From Oscillospiraceae bacterium (GTDB taxonomy: Bacteria; Bacillota; Clostridia; Oscillospirales; Oscillospiraceae): DNA of 64,000 bases. The stretch is from the NCBI GenBank assembly GCA_902778275.1, contig CACYXE010000010.1, positions 1 to 64,000 on the forward strand. The letters run 5' to 3'. Shown here piece by piece: positions 9,071-15,758 of this stretch (its first letter is position 1; each line of letters opens with the position of its first letter). The notes under the pieces are model-generated. The model searched no databases. It was given only the letters and a program-made list of their open reading frames with translations, and had not been told where the DNA came from. The position numbers were made by a program, and so were the translations under genes.

Positions 9071-10132
9071 ATGAAGATCGTTGTTTTGGGCGGCGGCATC
9101 AGCACGGAACGGCATGTGGCCCTGGTCACGGCCACTTCTGTGTGCAAGGCGCTGCGCAGCCTGGGCCATAAGGCCGTTTTTGTGGATATGTTTCTGGGCC
9201 TGGAGGACTATTCCGGCCCTCTGGAGGACGCCTTTGAGGCGCCGGACGGACTCTGCGGCCAGGTGGCCATCGAAAAGCAGATGCCGGATCTGGAGGCGGT
9301 CATCGCCTCACGCAAGCTGAAAAGCCCCAGTCGTCTGGGGAAAAACGTGCTGGAGATCTGCCAATTGGCAGACTGCGTGTTCCTGGGCCTCCACGGCGCG
9401 GACGGGGAGGACGGCAAGATCCAGGCCACACTGGATCTGCTGGGCGTGCCCTATACCGGCTCCGGCCCCCTGGGCAGCGCCATGGCCATGGATAAGGCCG
9501 TGGGCAAACGGATCATGGAGAGCGCCGGCGTGCTGACGCCCGCGTGGCAGGAGCTGGTTTACAGCGAGGAGGATATCCCGGCGCTGACCGAGACGCTGCC
9601 GCTGCCCTGCGCGGTGAAGGTGGTCAACGGCGGTTCGTCCCTGGGCGTGGCTCTGCCGGACACCCGGGAGGAGCTGGAGCGGGCGCTGCATGAGCTGCTG
9701 CACTATGGGAACCGTGTGGTGGTGGAGGAGAAGATCCGCGGCCGGGAGTTGACGGTTCCGGTGCTGGACGATCGGGCTCTGAGCGCCATCGAGATCATCC
9801 CGCCGGAGGGCACCAGCTTCGACTATGTGGCCAAATACCAGAGCGGGGCCGAGGGCGCCCGGGAGATCTGCCCGGCGAATATCACCGCGGAGGAACAGCA
9901 GCTGCTGGGAGACGCGGCGCTGCGCTTTCACAGGGCTCTGGGGCTGTCCGTCTATTCCCGCACGGATTTCATCCTGGACAAAGAGGGAAGGGCCTGGTGC
10001 CTGGAGGTGAACACCCTGCCCGGCATGACGCCCAACAGCCTGATTCCCCGGGCCGCGGCCGTGGAGGGGATGAGCTATGCCCAGCTGTGCGAGAAAATCG
10101 TCCTGTTATCTCTCGAGAAATACAAGTCTTGA
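9071..10132 (+). CDS. ddl: D-alanine--D-alanine ligase
   Basis: A 353-residue ATP-grasp ligase that joins two D-Ala residues for the peptidoglycan precursor. The N-terminal GGGISTERHVAL resembles the family GGxSxEHxVSL. The ATP-binding KVVNGGSSLGV, the ELTVPVL segment and the C-terminal EVNTLPGMTPNSLIP are clear. A ~40-residue insertion after residue 45 is common in clostridial enzymes. ATG at 9071 follows CAGGAG. The residues that separate D-Ala-D-Ala from D-Ala-D-Lac or D-Ala-D-Ser specificity were not resolved here, so the substrate is inferred from overall similarity. Confidence 0.92.
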   Translation: MKIVVLGGGISTERHVALVTATSVCKALRSLGHKAVFVDMFLGLEDYSGPLEDAFEAPDGLCGQVAIEKQMPDLEAVIASRKLKSPSRLGKNVLEICQLADCVFLGLHGADGEDGKIQATLDLLGVPYTGSGPLGSAMAMDKAVGKRIMESAGVLTPAWQELVYSEEDIPALTETLPLPCAVKVVNGGSSLGVALPDTREELERALHELLHYGNRVVVEEKIRGRELTVPVLDDRALSAIEIIPPEGTSFDYVAKYQSGAEGAREICPANITAEEQQLLGDAALRFHRALGLSVYSRTDFILDKEGRAWCLEVNTLPGMTPNSLIPRAAAVEGMSYAQLCEKIVLLSLEKYKS

Positions 10133-10150
10133 CGATATGTTAACAATTTC

Positions 10151-10181
10151 TTGATGTTTTGCTTTGCAAATGTGTTAAAAT
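10151..10181 (+). promoter_or_regulatory. Candidate promoter for the zinc-ribbon/DUF5685/DnaJ cluster
   Basis: An extended -10 (TGT followed by TAAAAT, 10176-10181) lies downstream of TTGATG (10151-10156). The 19-bp spacing is long, so recognition may depend mainly on the extended -10. Confidence 0.4.
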
Positions 10182-10215
10182 GTTAGCTTAGAAAATCATG
10201 CTGCAGGGTGAGTAC

Positions 10216-10620
10216 ATGAGAGAGCGTTTTGCAAGATTCATGGCCGGCAGAAACGGCAATGATCAACTGAATACTTTCTTACTTGTGATCACGGTGGCCC
10301 TGCTGGTTTTGGGGAGCATCTTCACAAAACGGTTGGGCGCGGTGCTCTATCCGCTGATGTTCGTGATCCTGGTTCTTGTGTATTTCAGGATGCTTTCCCG
10401 CAATGTCTACAAGAGGCAGGAGGAGAACGGAAAATATCTGCGCTGGCGGATGAAGCAGACCGGCAAGCTGAGACTGGCGAAAGAGCGCTGGCAGCAGCGG
10501 AAAGAGTATAAGTTCTTTACCTGCCCCTCCTGCAAGACGGTCCTGCGGGTGCCCAAGGGAAAAGGCAAGATCAAGTTGGTCTGCCGCAAGTGCGGTACCT
10601 CCTTTATGGGGAAATCCTGA
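10216..10620 (+). CDS. Membrane protein with C-terminal zinc ribbon
   Basis: A 134-residue protein with two hydrophobic helices near residues 17-55, a basic linker, and a C-terminal CPSC ... CRKC pair (residues ~107-128) that should bind one zinc. ATG at 10216 has AGGG at suitable distance; an in-frame ATG at 10198 lacks a good site. It is followed 3 nt later by the DUF5685 gene and then a J-domain gene, an arrangement I have seen as a conserved unit in related Clostridia. Function is unknown. The topology suggests a small membrane-anchored adaptor with the ribbon in the cytoplasm. Confidence 0.75.
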   Translation: MRERFARFMAGRNGNDQLNTFLLVITVALLVLGSIFTKRLGAVLYPLMFVILVLVYFRMLSRNVYKRQEENGKYLRWRMKQTGKLRLAKERWQQRKEYKFFTCPSCKTVLRVPKGKGKIKLVCRKCGTSFMGKS

Positions 10621-10623
10621 GAG

Positions 10624-11472
10624 ATGTTCGGTTACCTTGTGGCGGCGCCCGGCGACTTGACGGAGGCGGAATATGCCCGTTACCGCGCCTGCTACTGCGG
10701 GCTGTGCCGGAGCATCAAGGAGCGCCACGGGCAGCTGGCCCGGATGAGCCTGACCTATGATATGACCTTTCTGGTGCTGCTCCTGGGTTCTCTGTACGAG
10801 CCGGAGGAGACCGGCGGGGAGGAAACCTGTCTGCCCCATCCTATTGAGGCAAGGGCCTGGTGGCGCAGCGAGATCAGCGCCTACGCGGCCGACATGAACG
10901 TGGCTATGGCCTATTTAAAATGTCTGGACGACTGGGAGGACGACGGCAATGTGGGCGCCCTGGCGGAGGCAAAGCTGCTGCAGAAGCCCTATGAGCAGAT
11001 CCAGACTGCCTATCCCCGGCAGTGTGCGGTCATCCGGGAGAGTATGGACGCCCTGCACGCCCTGGAGAAGGCCCGCTGCGAGGAGCCGGACGCCGCAGCG
11101 GACAGCTTCGGCCGACTGATGTCGGAGCTTCTGGTTTATCGGGAGGACCGGTGGAGCGAAACCCTGCGTGCCTTGGGCTTTTCCCTGGGCCGCTTTATCT
11201 ATGTGATGGACGCCTGCATGGATCTGGACAGTGATACGATCCGCAGCCGCTACAATCCCTTCCGGCGCTATTACGGACTGGATGACAACGAGCAGCGCTT
11301 CCGGGACATTTTGAAGATGCTCCTGGGAGAAGGACTCATGGCATTTGACCGCCTGCCTCTGGTACAGGATTCGGGCATTTTGAAGAATATCCTCTGCGCC
11401 GGGCTATGGACGCAGTTCGATCAAAAATACAGCAGCAAGAAGGGACAGGCAGATGGTACAGGATCCGTATAA
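10624..11472 (+). CDS. DUF5685-family protein
   Basis: A 282-residue, mostly helical protein of the DUF5685 family. The N-terminus has a CYCGLC motif (residues ~20-25) followed by the conserved [10 protein letters not shown] segment, then acidic helices with a DACMDLDSD motif near residue 200 that could bind a metal. It begins 3 nt after the zinc-ribbon gene, and its last 20 nt overlap the J-domain gene, so the three are probably cotranscribed. No function is established. The Cys motif and Asp-rich helices suggest a metal-binding role. Confidence 0.78.
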   Translation: MFGYLVAAPGDLTEAEYARYRACYCGLCRSIKERHGQLARMSLTYDMTFLVLLLGSLYEPEETGGEETCLPHPIEARAWWRSEISAYAADMNVAMAYLKCLDDWEDDGNVGALAEAKLLQKPYEQIQTAYPRQCAVIRESMDALHALEKARCEEPDAAADSFGRLMSELLVYREDRWSETLRALGFSLGRFIYVMDACMDLDSDTIRSRYNPFRRYYGLDDNEQRFRDILKMLLGEGLMAFDRLPLVQDSGILKNILCAGLWTQFDQKYSSKKGQADGTGSV

Positions 11473-12109
11473 AGTGCTTGGCGTCTCTCCGGGTGCCTCC
11501 GATGAAGAGATCAAAAAAGCCTATCGGGAACTTACAAAGAAATATCATCCGGACCTGAACCCCGGAGATCCCGGCGCCGCACAGAAGATGAACGACATCA
11601 ACGCGGCCTACGATCAGATCAAAAACGGCGGTGTCCAGCAGCAGGCTTACGGGCCTTCGGCCGGTGCCCAGCAGCAATACGGATGGTACGGATGGGACAG
11701 TTGGAATGGCTGGCAAGGCCAGCAGACCCAGCAGCAGACTGAGCGCAGCGAGTATACCGCCGCAAAGAATTATATCCGCAACGGGATGTACAAGGAAGCG
11801 CTCAACGCCCTGTCGGGCGTGCCTGTCCATGAACGGGACGGCAAGTGGTATTATCTCCACGCTGGCGCCAACATGTATCAGGGCAACAAGATCGCCGCTT
11901 TGGAATCTGCCAAGCGGGCGGTGGAGATCGATCCGGGCAATGAGGAATACCGTATGCTGCTCCATCAGCTGCAGAGCGGCGGCGACTTCTATAACAATTA
12001 CACCGTGCGCTACAGTCGGGGGCTCAGCCCCGACCGGCTTTGTCTGGCCATGTGCGCGGCCAATATGTGCCTCGGCCCCATGTGCGGCTACCGCTTTTTC
12101 TGCTGCTGA
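11453..12109 (+). CDS. J-domain (DnaJ-like) protein with Cys-rich C-terminus
   Basis: A 218-residue protein. Residues 4-60 are a J domain with the HPD motif at 32-34, which stimulates Hsp70 (DnaK) ATPase. A Gln/Gly/Tyr/Trp-rich linker (~62-95) and a TPR-like helical region (~98-165) follow. The last ~30 residues hold five Cys, ending Phe-Cys-Cys. The canonical DnaJ zinc-finger and substrate-binding domains are absent, so this is a specialised co-chaperone, probably serving the DUF5685 or membrane zinc-ribbon partner. It overlaps the upstream gene by 20 nt and is followed by a terminator. Confidence 0.85.
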   Translation: MVQDPYKVLGVSPGASDEEIKKAYRELTKKYHPDLNPGDPGAAQKMNDINAAYDQIKNGGVQQQAYGPSAGAQQQYGWYGWDSWNGWQGQQTQQQTERSEYTAAKNYIRNGMYKEALNALSGVPVHERDGKWYYLHAGANMYQGNKIAALESAKRAVEIDPGNEEYRMLLHQLQSGGDFYNNYTVRYSRGLSPDRLCLAMCAANMCLGPMCGYRFFCC

Positions 12110-12127
12110 GATATCGTGAATAAAAAA

Positions 12128-12160
12128 GATCAGCCTCCGGCTTTGGGCCGGAGGCTGTTT
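12128..12160. terminator. Bidirectional intrinsic terminator
   Basis: An 11-bp stem (12131-12141 with 12147-12157) with a 5-nt loop is flanked by an A-run on the left and a T-run on the right. It separates the convergent J-domain and P-loop ATPase genes. Confidence 0.8.
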
Positions 12161-12162
12161 TG

Positions 12163-13140
12163 TCAGCGGAAGAGCTCCGCAAGCAGAATGTCCGTATAAG
12201 CTGTGAGGGCGGGGAAATCCATATACCGTTTGTATATGGCCTCCATTTCATCATGGAGGGCCTTGGCCCGCCGCAGCTTGTCGAAGGCCAGCGCCAGACA
12301 GCGTTCCCTCAGCTGCCGGGTCTCTGCTTCTGCCGCGAGTACCGGCGTGGCCGGAACAAGGGAACGCCAGACCGGCAGCAGCCAGCCGCTGTCTACAAAG
12401 GCCAGCGAGCGCTTCGGGAGCAGGATCGCCTCCAGTGTTTCCGGATCCAGCGGGGAAGGGCACAGGATCGCCGTTTCCCTGCAGCTGCGGCTGATATATG
12501 TGAGGGCCGCCTGCCCGTCGACTTGAACAACTTGTTTACATAACTTTTGTATTTCTCCGTTGAGACGCACATCCCCCTGGCAAGTGAGCGCGTGGAGAAA
12601 GCGTCGGCTCCGCGCGCCGGTTTTACCGGACGGCTGGAGCAGGGAATCGATTTCCGCAAGCACGGCAGGCTCTGGTAATGCGCTCGGTTTCCCGGCTTTT
12701 CCCAGATCGGCCGCGGCGGACAGATAGCGGTAAGCCTCTCCGTAGAGTGCTTTGTAAGTGCGGCTGATGTGCGAAATTTTCTCTGCATCCGCAGCGGTAA
12801 AGGGAAGCCTGCAGAAGTGGCCTAAGTTTACATAATCTGAATCCACGCCAAATCGGCGCGGCTCAGCCGCGTGAGGCGCGGTCCCGTCGACCCAGGCGGC
12901 GCGCAGGGCGGGGAGGTAGACGCCGTCCAGGGAGTCGGGATCACCGGAGCATAGTACGTAATGAACGGCCATTCCGCGTTCCTGCGCCGCCTGGCCGATC
13001 CGGCGCATGAAGCTGGATTTCCCGGTGCCGGGTCCGCCTTTGATGATATGGAGAAAAACGCCTTCGTCCGGCGGGAACCCATCGTAGAGCGAGGCAAAGC
13101 CGTTTTTGGAATTTGCCCCGAGAAAATAGGTCTGTGTCAT
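12163..13140 (-). CDS. P-loop ATPase of the PRK06851-like family
   Basis: A 325-residue protein with a strong Walker A GGPGTGKSS at residues 35-43, preceded by a segment (ANSKNGFASLYD) typical of the PRK06851-type ATPases of Firmicutes. The remainder is helical. No helicase or transporter signature is visible. ATG at 13138-13140 follows AAGGAGG. It is a single-gene unit divergent from the HAD phosphatase. The biological role is unknown in this family. Confidence 0.72.
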   Translation of the reverse strand: MTQTYFLGANSKNGFASLYDGFPPDEGVFLHIIKGGPGTGKSSFMRRIGQAAQERGMAVHYVLCSGDPDSLDGVYLPALRAAWVDGTAPHAAEPRRFGVDSDYVNLGHFCRLPFTAADAEKISHISRTYKALYGEAYRYLSAAADLGKAGKPSALPEPAVLAEIDSLLQPSGKTGARSRRFLHALTCQGDVRLNGEIQKLCKQVVQVDGQAALTYISRSCRETAILCPSPLDPETLEAILLPKRSLAFVDSGWLLPVWRSLVPATPVLAAEAETRQLRERCLALAFDKLRRAKALHDEMEAIYKRYMDFPALTAYTDILLAELFR

Positions 13141-13192
13141 ACTCTGCCTCCTTGATCTGCTTCAACATCAGGATATGCACAGTTTGCCCGAG

Positions 13193-13221
13193 TTGACAAT
13201 GTTTCAGACGACAGGTATAAT
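13193..13221 (+). promoter_or_regulatory. Perfect consensus promoter of the HAD phosphatase gene
   Basis: TTGACA (13193-13198), 17-bp spacer, TATAAT (13216-13221). Transcription should begin near 13228, which rules out the in-frame ATG codons at 13175 and 13199 and supports a TTG start at 13244. Confidence 0.85.
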
Positions 13222-13243
13222 CTGCCCCAAAGGGGGCGGAACC

Positions 13244-13888
13244 TTGTACGAGACCATTTTATTTGATTTTGACGGGACGGTATTTGACACCATTGAGGGT
13301 ATCACCAAGTCCCTGCAATATGCCCTGCGCAAGCACGGGGTCGAGGCGGAACCCGCGGAGCTGCGCTGCTTTGCCGGGCCGCCGCTGATCGATATGCTCC
13401 TGGAGCGGTACCCGTTTTCGCGCGAAGAATCGGAACAGATCGTTGCAGATTTCCGGGAGCGCTATCAGCCCGTCGGCCTGTATGAGTGCCGCGTGTTCCC
13501 CGGGATCGGAGACTTGCTGGAGCATCTGCGGGCAGCCGGGAAAAAACTGGGCCTTGCCACCTCCAAGCCGGAACACCTGGCCAGACGCCTGCTGGAGCGG
13601 GAGGGACTGCTGGACCATTTTGATGTGATCTGCGGCACCCTGGGCGACGGGAACGACGCCAAGTGGCAGGTGGTGGAGCGGGCCATGGGGATCCTGGGCT
13701 CCGCGCGGGAGAGCACCGTGCTGATCGGCGATACCAAATGGGACGTGGCCGGCGCCCATCGCTGCGGCATCCCCTGCATCGGCGTGGGCTATGGCTACGC
13801 CGCACCCGGTGAGCTGGAGGCTGCGGGCGTGGACGGACAGGCAGCGGATATGCAGGTCCTGGAACAGCTGCTTTTAAAAGGCGAATAA
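13244..13888 (+). CDS. HAD-superfamily hydrolase (phosphoglycolate phosphatase-like)
   Basis: A 214-residue haloacid-dehalogenase phosphatase. Motif I DFDGTVFDT supplies Asp8 (nucleophile) and Asp10; motif II is the Thr in LATSKPE; motif III is a Lys near residue 142; motif IV is GDTKWDVAGA. A helical cap between motifs I and II marks subfamily IA, as in phosphoglycolate phosphatase and pyrophosphatase PpaX. The start is TTG at 13244 behind AGGGGGCGG, forced by the consensus promoter. The in vivo substrate is not determined by sequence. Confidence 0.88.
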   Translation: MYETILFDFDGTVFDTIEGITKSLQYALRKHGVEAEPAELRCFAGPPLIDMLLERYPFSREESEQIVADFRERYQPVGLYECRVFPGIGDLLEHLRAAGKKLGLATSKPEHLARRLLEREGLLDHFDVICGTLGDGNDAKWQVVERAMGILGSARESTVLIGDTKWDVAGAHRCGIPCIGVGYGYAAPGELEAAGVDGQAADMQVLEQLLLKGE

Positions 13889-13892
13889 AACG

Positions 13893-13920
13893 AAAAACCC
13901 CGGGAGTTCCCAGGGTTTTG
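13893..13920. terminator. Bidirectional intrinsic terminator
   Basis: AAAACCC (13894-13900) pairs with GGGTTTT (13913-13919), enclosing a second GGG/CCC helix across one C-A mismatch. It lies between the convergent HAD and CsoR-type genes. Confidence 0.65.
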
Positions 13921-13927
13921 TGCTGTC

Positions 13928-14284
13928 TTACGACATGAATTTGTCTATGGCTTCATTGAGGGCCTGGAGGTCCGGATTATCCGCCCCCGCGTCCGAGACG
14001 CAGTGTTCCAGATGATCCTTCAGAATCACTTTGGCGGTGCTGTTCAGGGCGGAGCGGACCGCCGCCAGCTGGACCAGGACCTCTGTGCAGTCCCGGCCGT
14101 CTTCCACCATGCGCTTAACGGATTCCAGGTGCCCGATGGCCCGGGAAAGGCGGTTGATGACCGCCTTGGTCTGGGTATGGGTATGACCGTGATCGTGGCT
14201 GTGCGCATGCTCGTGCTCAACCGGATGGCTGTGCACATGCCCGTCGCCGTGGTCGTGATAATAGACTTCCTGTTCGTCTGCCAT
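13928..14284 (-). CDS. CsoR/FrmR-family metal-sensing repressor with His-rich N-terminus
   Basis: A 118-residue protein of the DUF156 family. Residues 39-118 form the all-helical CsoR core with Cys66, His91 and Cys95 in the classic C-H-C metal-sensing arrangement. Residues 10-36 are a tail with 12 His alternating with other residues, likely to bind Ni, Co, Zn or Cu. Members bind DNA as tetramers and release it on metal binding. No metal transporter gene is adjacent, so targets other than its own promoter lie elsewhere. A C6G6 palindrome and a TACT...AGTA inverted repeat at its promoter are candidate operators. Confidence 0.88.
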   Translation of the reverse strand: MADEQEVYYHDHGDGHVHSHPVEHEHAHSHDHGHTHTQTKAVINRLSRAIGHLESVKRMVEDGRDCTEVLVQLAAVRSALNSTAKVILKDHLEHCVSDAGADNPDLQALNEAIDKFMS

Positions 14285-14313
14285 AAAGATCCCTGCCTTT
14301 ACCGGTTATACTT

Positions 14314-14342
14314 ACTATACAGTATTTTACAGGTTTTCACAA
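14314..14342 (-). promoter_or_regulatory. Promoter of the csoR-like gene with candidate operators
   Basis: On the minus strand TTGTGA (14342-14337) and TATAGT (14319-14314) are 17 bp apart. The -10 lies inside the inverted repeat TACT-GTAT-AGTA (14324-14313), and a perfect CCCCCCGGGGGG palindrome (14344-14355) sits one base upstream of the -35. Both resemble parts of known CsoR/RcnR operators, so autoregulation is likely. Confidence 0.6.
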
Positions 14343-14358
14343 GCCCCCCGGGGGGATA

Positions 14359-15039
14359 TCAGAGCCGGACCTCCACAGGCGCGTGCACCCGGAGACTGTC
14401 CGGCGTGACCGCACAGTCCAAGGCCAGGATGTGTACGCCCGCCTCCCGGGCTTCACAGAGCGCCCGGGCAAATTCCGGATGGGTGGCGCGGTTGGGCTCA
14501 AAGTACCGCACATCCCGCATCTGCACAATGAAAACGACCCAGGCTTCCAGTCCCTCGCGGACACAGTCGATCAGACCGTGGAGATGCTTGACGCCCCGCT
14601 GGGTGGGCGCGTCGGGAAAACGGACCACGCCGTTTTCCTCCAGGGTGACTCCCTTGACCTCGGCAAAGCAGCTGCGGCCATCCCGCACGAAGGAGAAGTC
14701 GAAACGGGAATCGCCGTGCCGCTGCTCGGCTTTGATCCAGGATGGGATAAAGCCCAGACCGCCGGCGGCCAGGTATTCCCTGAAGACCGCGTTGGGCGCC
14801 GCGGCGTCCATGTTGATGAGCCGACCGTTTTTCTCCACGGCGATCAGATCGTAGGCGGTTTTCCGGGCGGAGGAGTCGCTGTGCTGCACATATACGGCCG
14901 CGCCGGGGACCAGCAGTTCCCGGCAGCGGCCGGTATTCTTCACGTGGCATACGGTTTCCGCTCCGTTCAGCAGCACGTGGGCGATGAAGCGGTTGGGTCG
15001 GGCGAGGAAGATCGCCGGGCTGATCTGTTCATACTGCAT
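14359..15039 (-). CDS. sfsA: Sugar fermentation stimulation protein / DNA-RNA nuclease SfsA
   Basis: A 226-residue SfsA. The N-terminal FLARPNRFIAHV strand, CHVKNTGRCREL, the DFSF...CFAEVKGVTLE nuclease-like core (Asp and Glu-Val-Lys) and the FPDAPTQRGVKHL segment are family hallmarks. SfsA proteins bind DNA through an N-terminal OB-like fold and carry a PD-(D/E)XK-type nuclease centre; the cellular role is poorly defined. ATG at 15037-15039 lies 2 nt after the upstream stop; a TTG at 15045 overlaps that stop. It is cotranscribed behind the NTPase. Confidence 0.9.
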   Translation of the reverse strand: MQYEQISPAIFLARPNRFIAHVLLNGAETVCHVKNTGRCRELLVPGAAVYVQHSDSSARKTAYDLIAVEKNGRLINMDAAAPNAVFREYLAAGGLGFIPSWIKAEQRHGDSRFDFSFVRDGRSCFAEVKGVTLEENGVVRFPDAPTQRGVKHLHGLIDCVREGLEAWVVFIVQMRDVRYFEPNRATHPEFARALCEAREAGVHILALDCAVTPDSLRVHAPVEVRL

Positions 15040-15041
15040 GG

Positions 15042-15626
15042 TCAAACTGCGTACTGTTTGACCCAGGCATTTACCGCCGCCGCAGCGTCGGCGTCGTCGG
15101 GCCCCGTCATCTCCAGCACCAGTGTGTCCGCATCATCGGCCAGGGCCTGGTGCAGGCGGTCGCAGTGGAGGGTGAAGCGCTCTCCGATCCCCAGATATTG
15201 CCGGAACATCTCAGCCTCTTCCCTGGTTTTCAGGGCACCCAGAATGGGCACGTCCGTGTTCAGCAGATCCTCCAGGGCCTGCCGGAATTGCGGGATGATC
15301 AACTCAAAGCCGCCGATCTCATCCAGCACGGCAAAGGGATAGTAAGCGGCCTCGTTCAGAAGTCTGACGCCATAATTGCGGTACACTTCATTGTCGGTCT
15401 TGGGGCCCTGATCCAGAAAATACAGGAAACGCTGGGCTTCCAGTCCTTCGTAACCTGCCAGCGCCGCGGGGGGGAGAAGATCATAGCCCAGCATGGCGCC
15501 GTCGTCGGAGAGGGCCTGTCGGGTCACGAGTCCCCCGGCAAAACTCATTTGATCCCCCAGCGCTTTCCGGATCAAGCTGGATTTGCCGCTGCCCGTGGGG
15601 CCTGTCAGAAAAAGCCGTTTTTGCAT
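15042..15626 (-). CDS. Nucleoside-triphosphatase (THEP1-like) P-loop protein
   Basis: A 194-residue protein with Walker A GPTGSGKSS at residues 9-17 and a Walker-B-like AVLDEIGGFEL near 96-106, the pattern of THEP1 nucleoside-triphosphatases, which hydrolyse ATP, GTP and other NTPs. The start at 15624-15626 follows GGGAG; the frame upstream is antiphase to the GH3 gene. It is first in a two-gene unit with sfsA. The physiological role of these NTPases is unclear. Confidence 0.75.
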   Translation of the reverse strand: MQKRLFLTGPTGSGKSSLIRKALGDQMSFAGGLVTRQALSDDGAMLGYDLLPPAALAGYEGLEAQRFLYFLDQGPKTDNEVYRNYGVRLLNEAAYYPFAVLDEIGGFELIIPQFRQALEDLLNTDVPILGALKTREEAEMFRQYLGIGERFTLHCDRLHQALADDADTLVLEMTGPDDADAAAAVNAWVKQYAV

Positions 15627-15654
15627 CGTTGTACTCCCAAAGATGTTTTTCCAC

Positions 15655-15683
15655 ATTATAATCGGCCGACCGATCTCCGTCAA
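15655..15683 (-). promoter_or_regulatory. Promoter of the NTPase-sfsA unit
   Basis: On the minus strand TTGACG (15683-15678), 17-bp spacer, TATAAT (15660-15655), about 30 bp before the NTPase start codon. Confidence 0.75.
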
Positions 15684-15703
15684 GCGCACAGGGGACTGGC
15701 AAT

Positions 15704-15725
15704 CCACAGACTTCTGTGGTATGCT
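15704..15725 (+). promoter_or_regulatory. Extended -10 promoter and candidate operator of the GH3 gene
   Basis: The inverted repeat CCACAGA-CT-TCTGTGG (15704-15719) abuts and overlaps the TG of an extended -10 element (TGG then TATGCT, 15720-15725). There is only a weak -35. A repressor or activator bound at the repeat would directly control access to the promoter, as expected for a sugar-inducible glycosidase. Confidence 0.5.
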
Positions 15726-15758
15726 GTGTCCGGAAGAAAACATAAAGGAGAACAGCCC

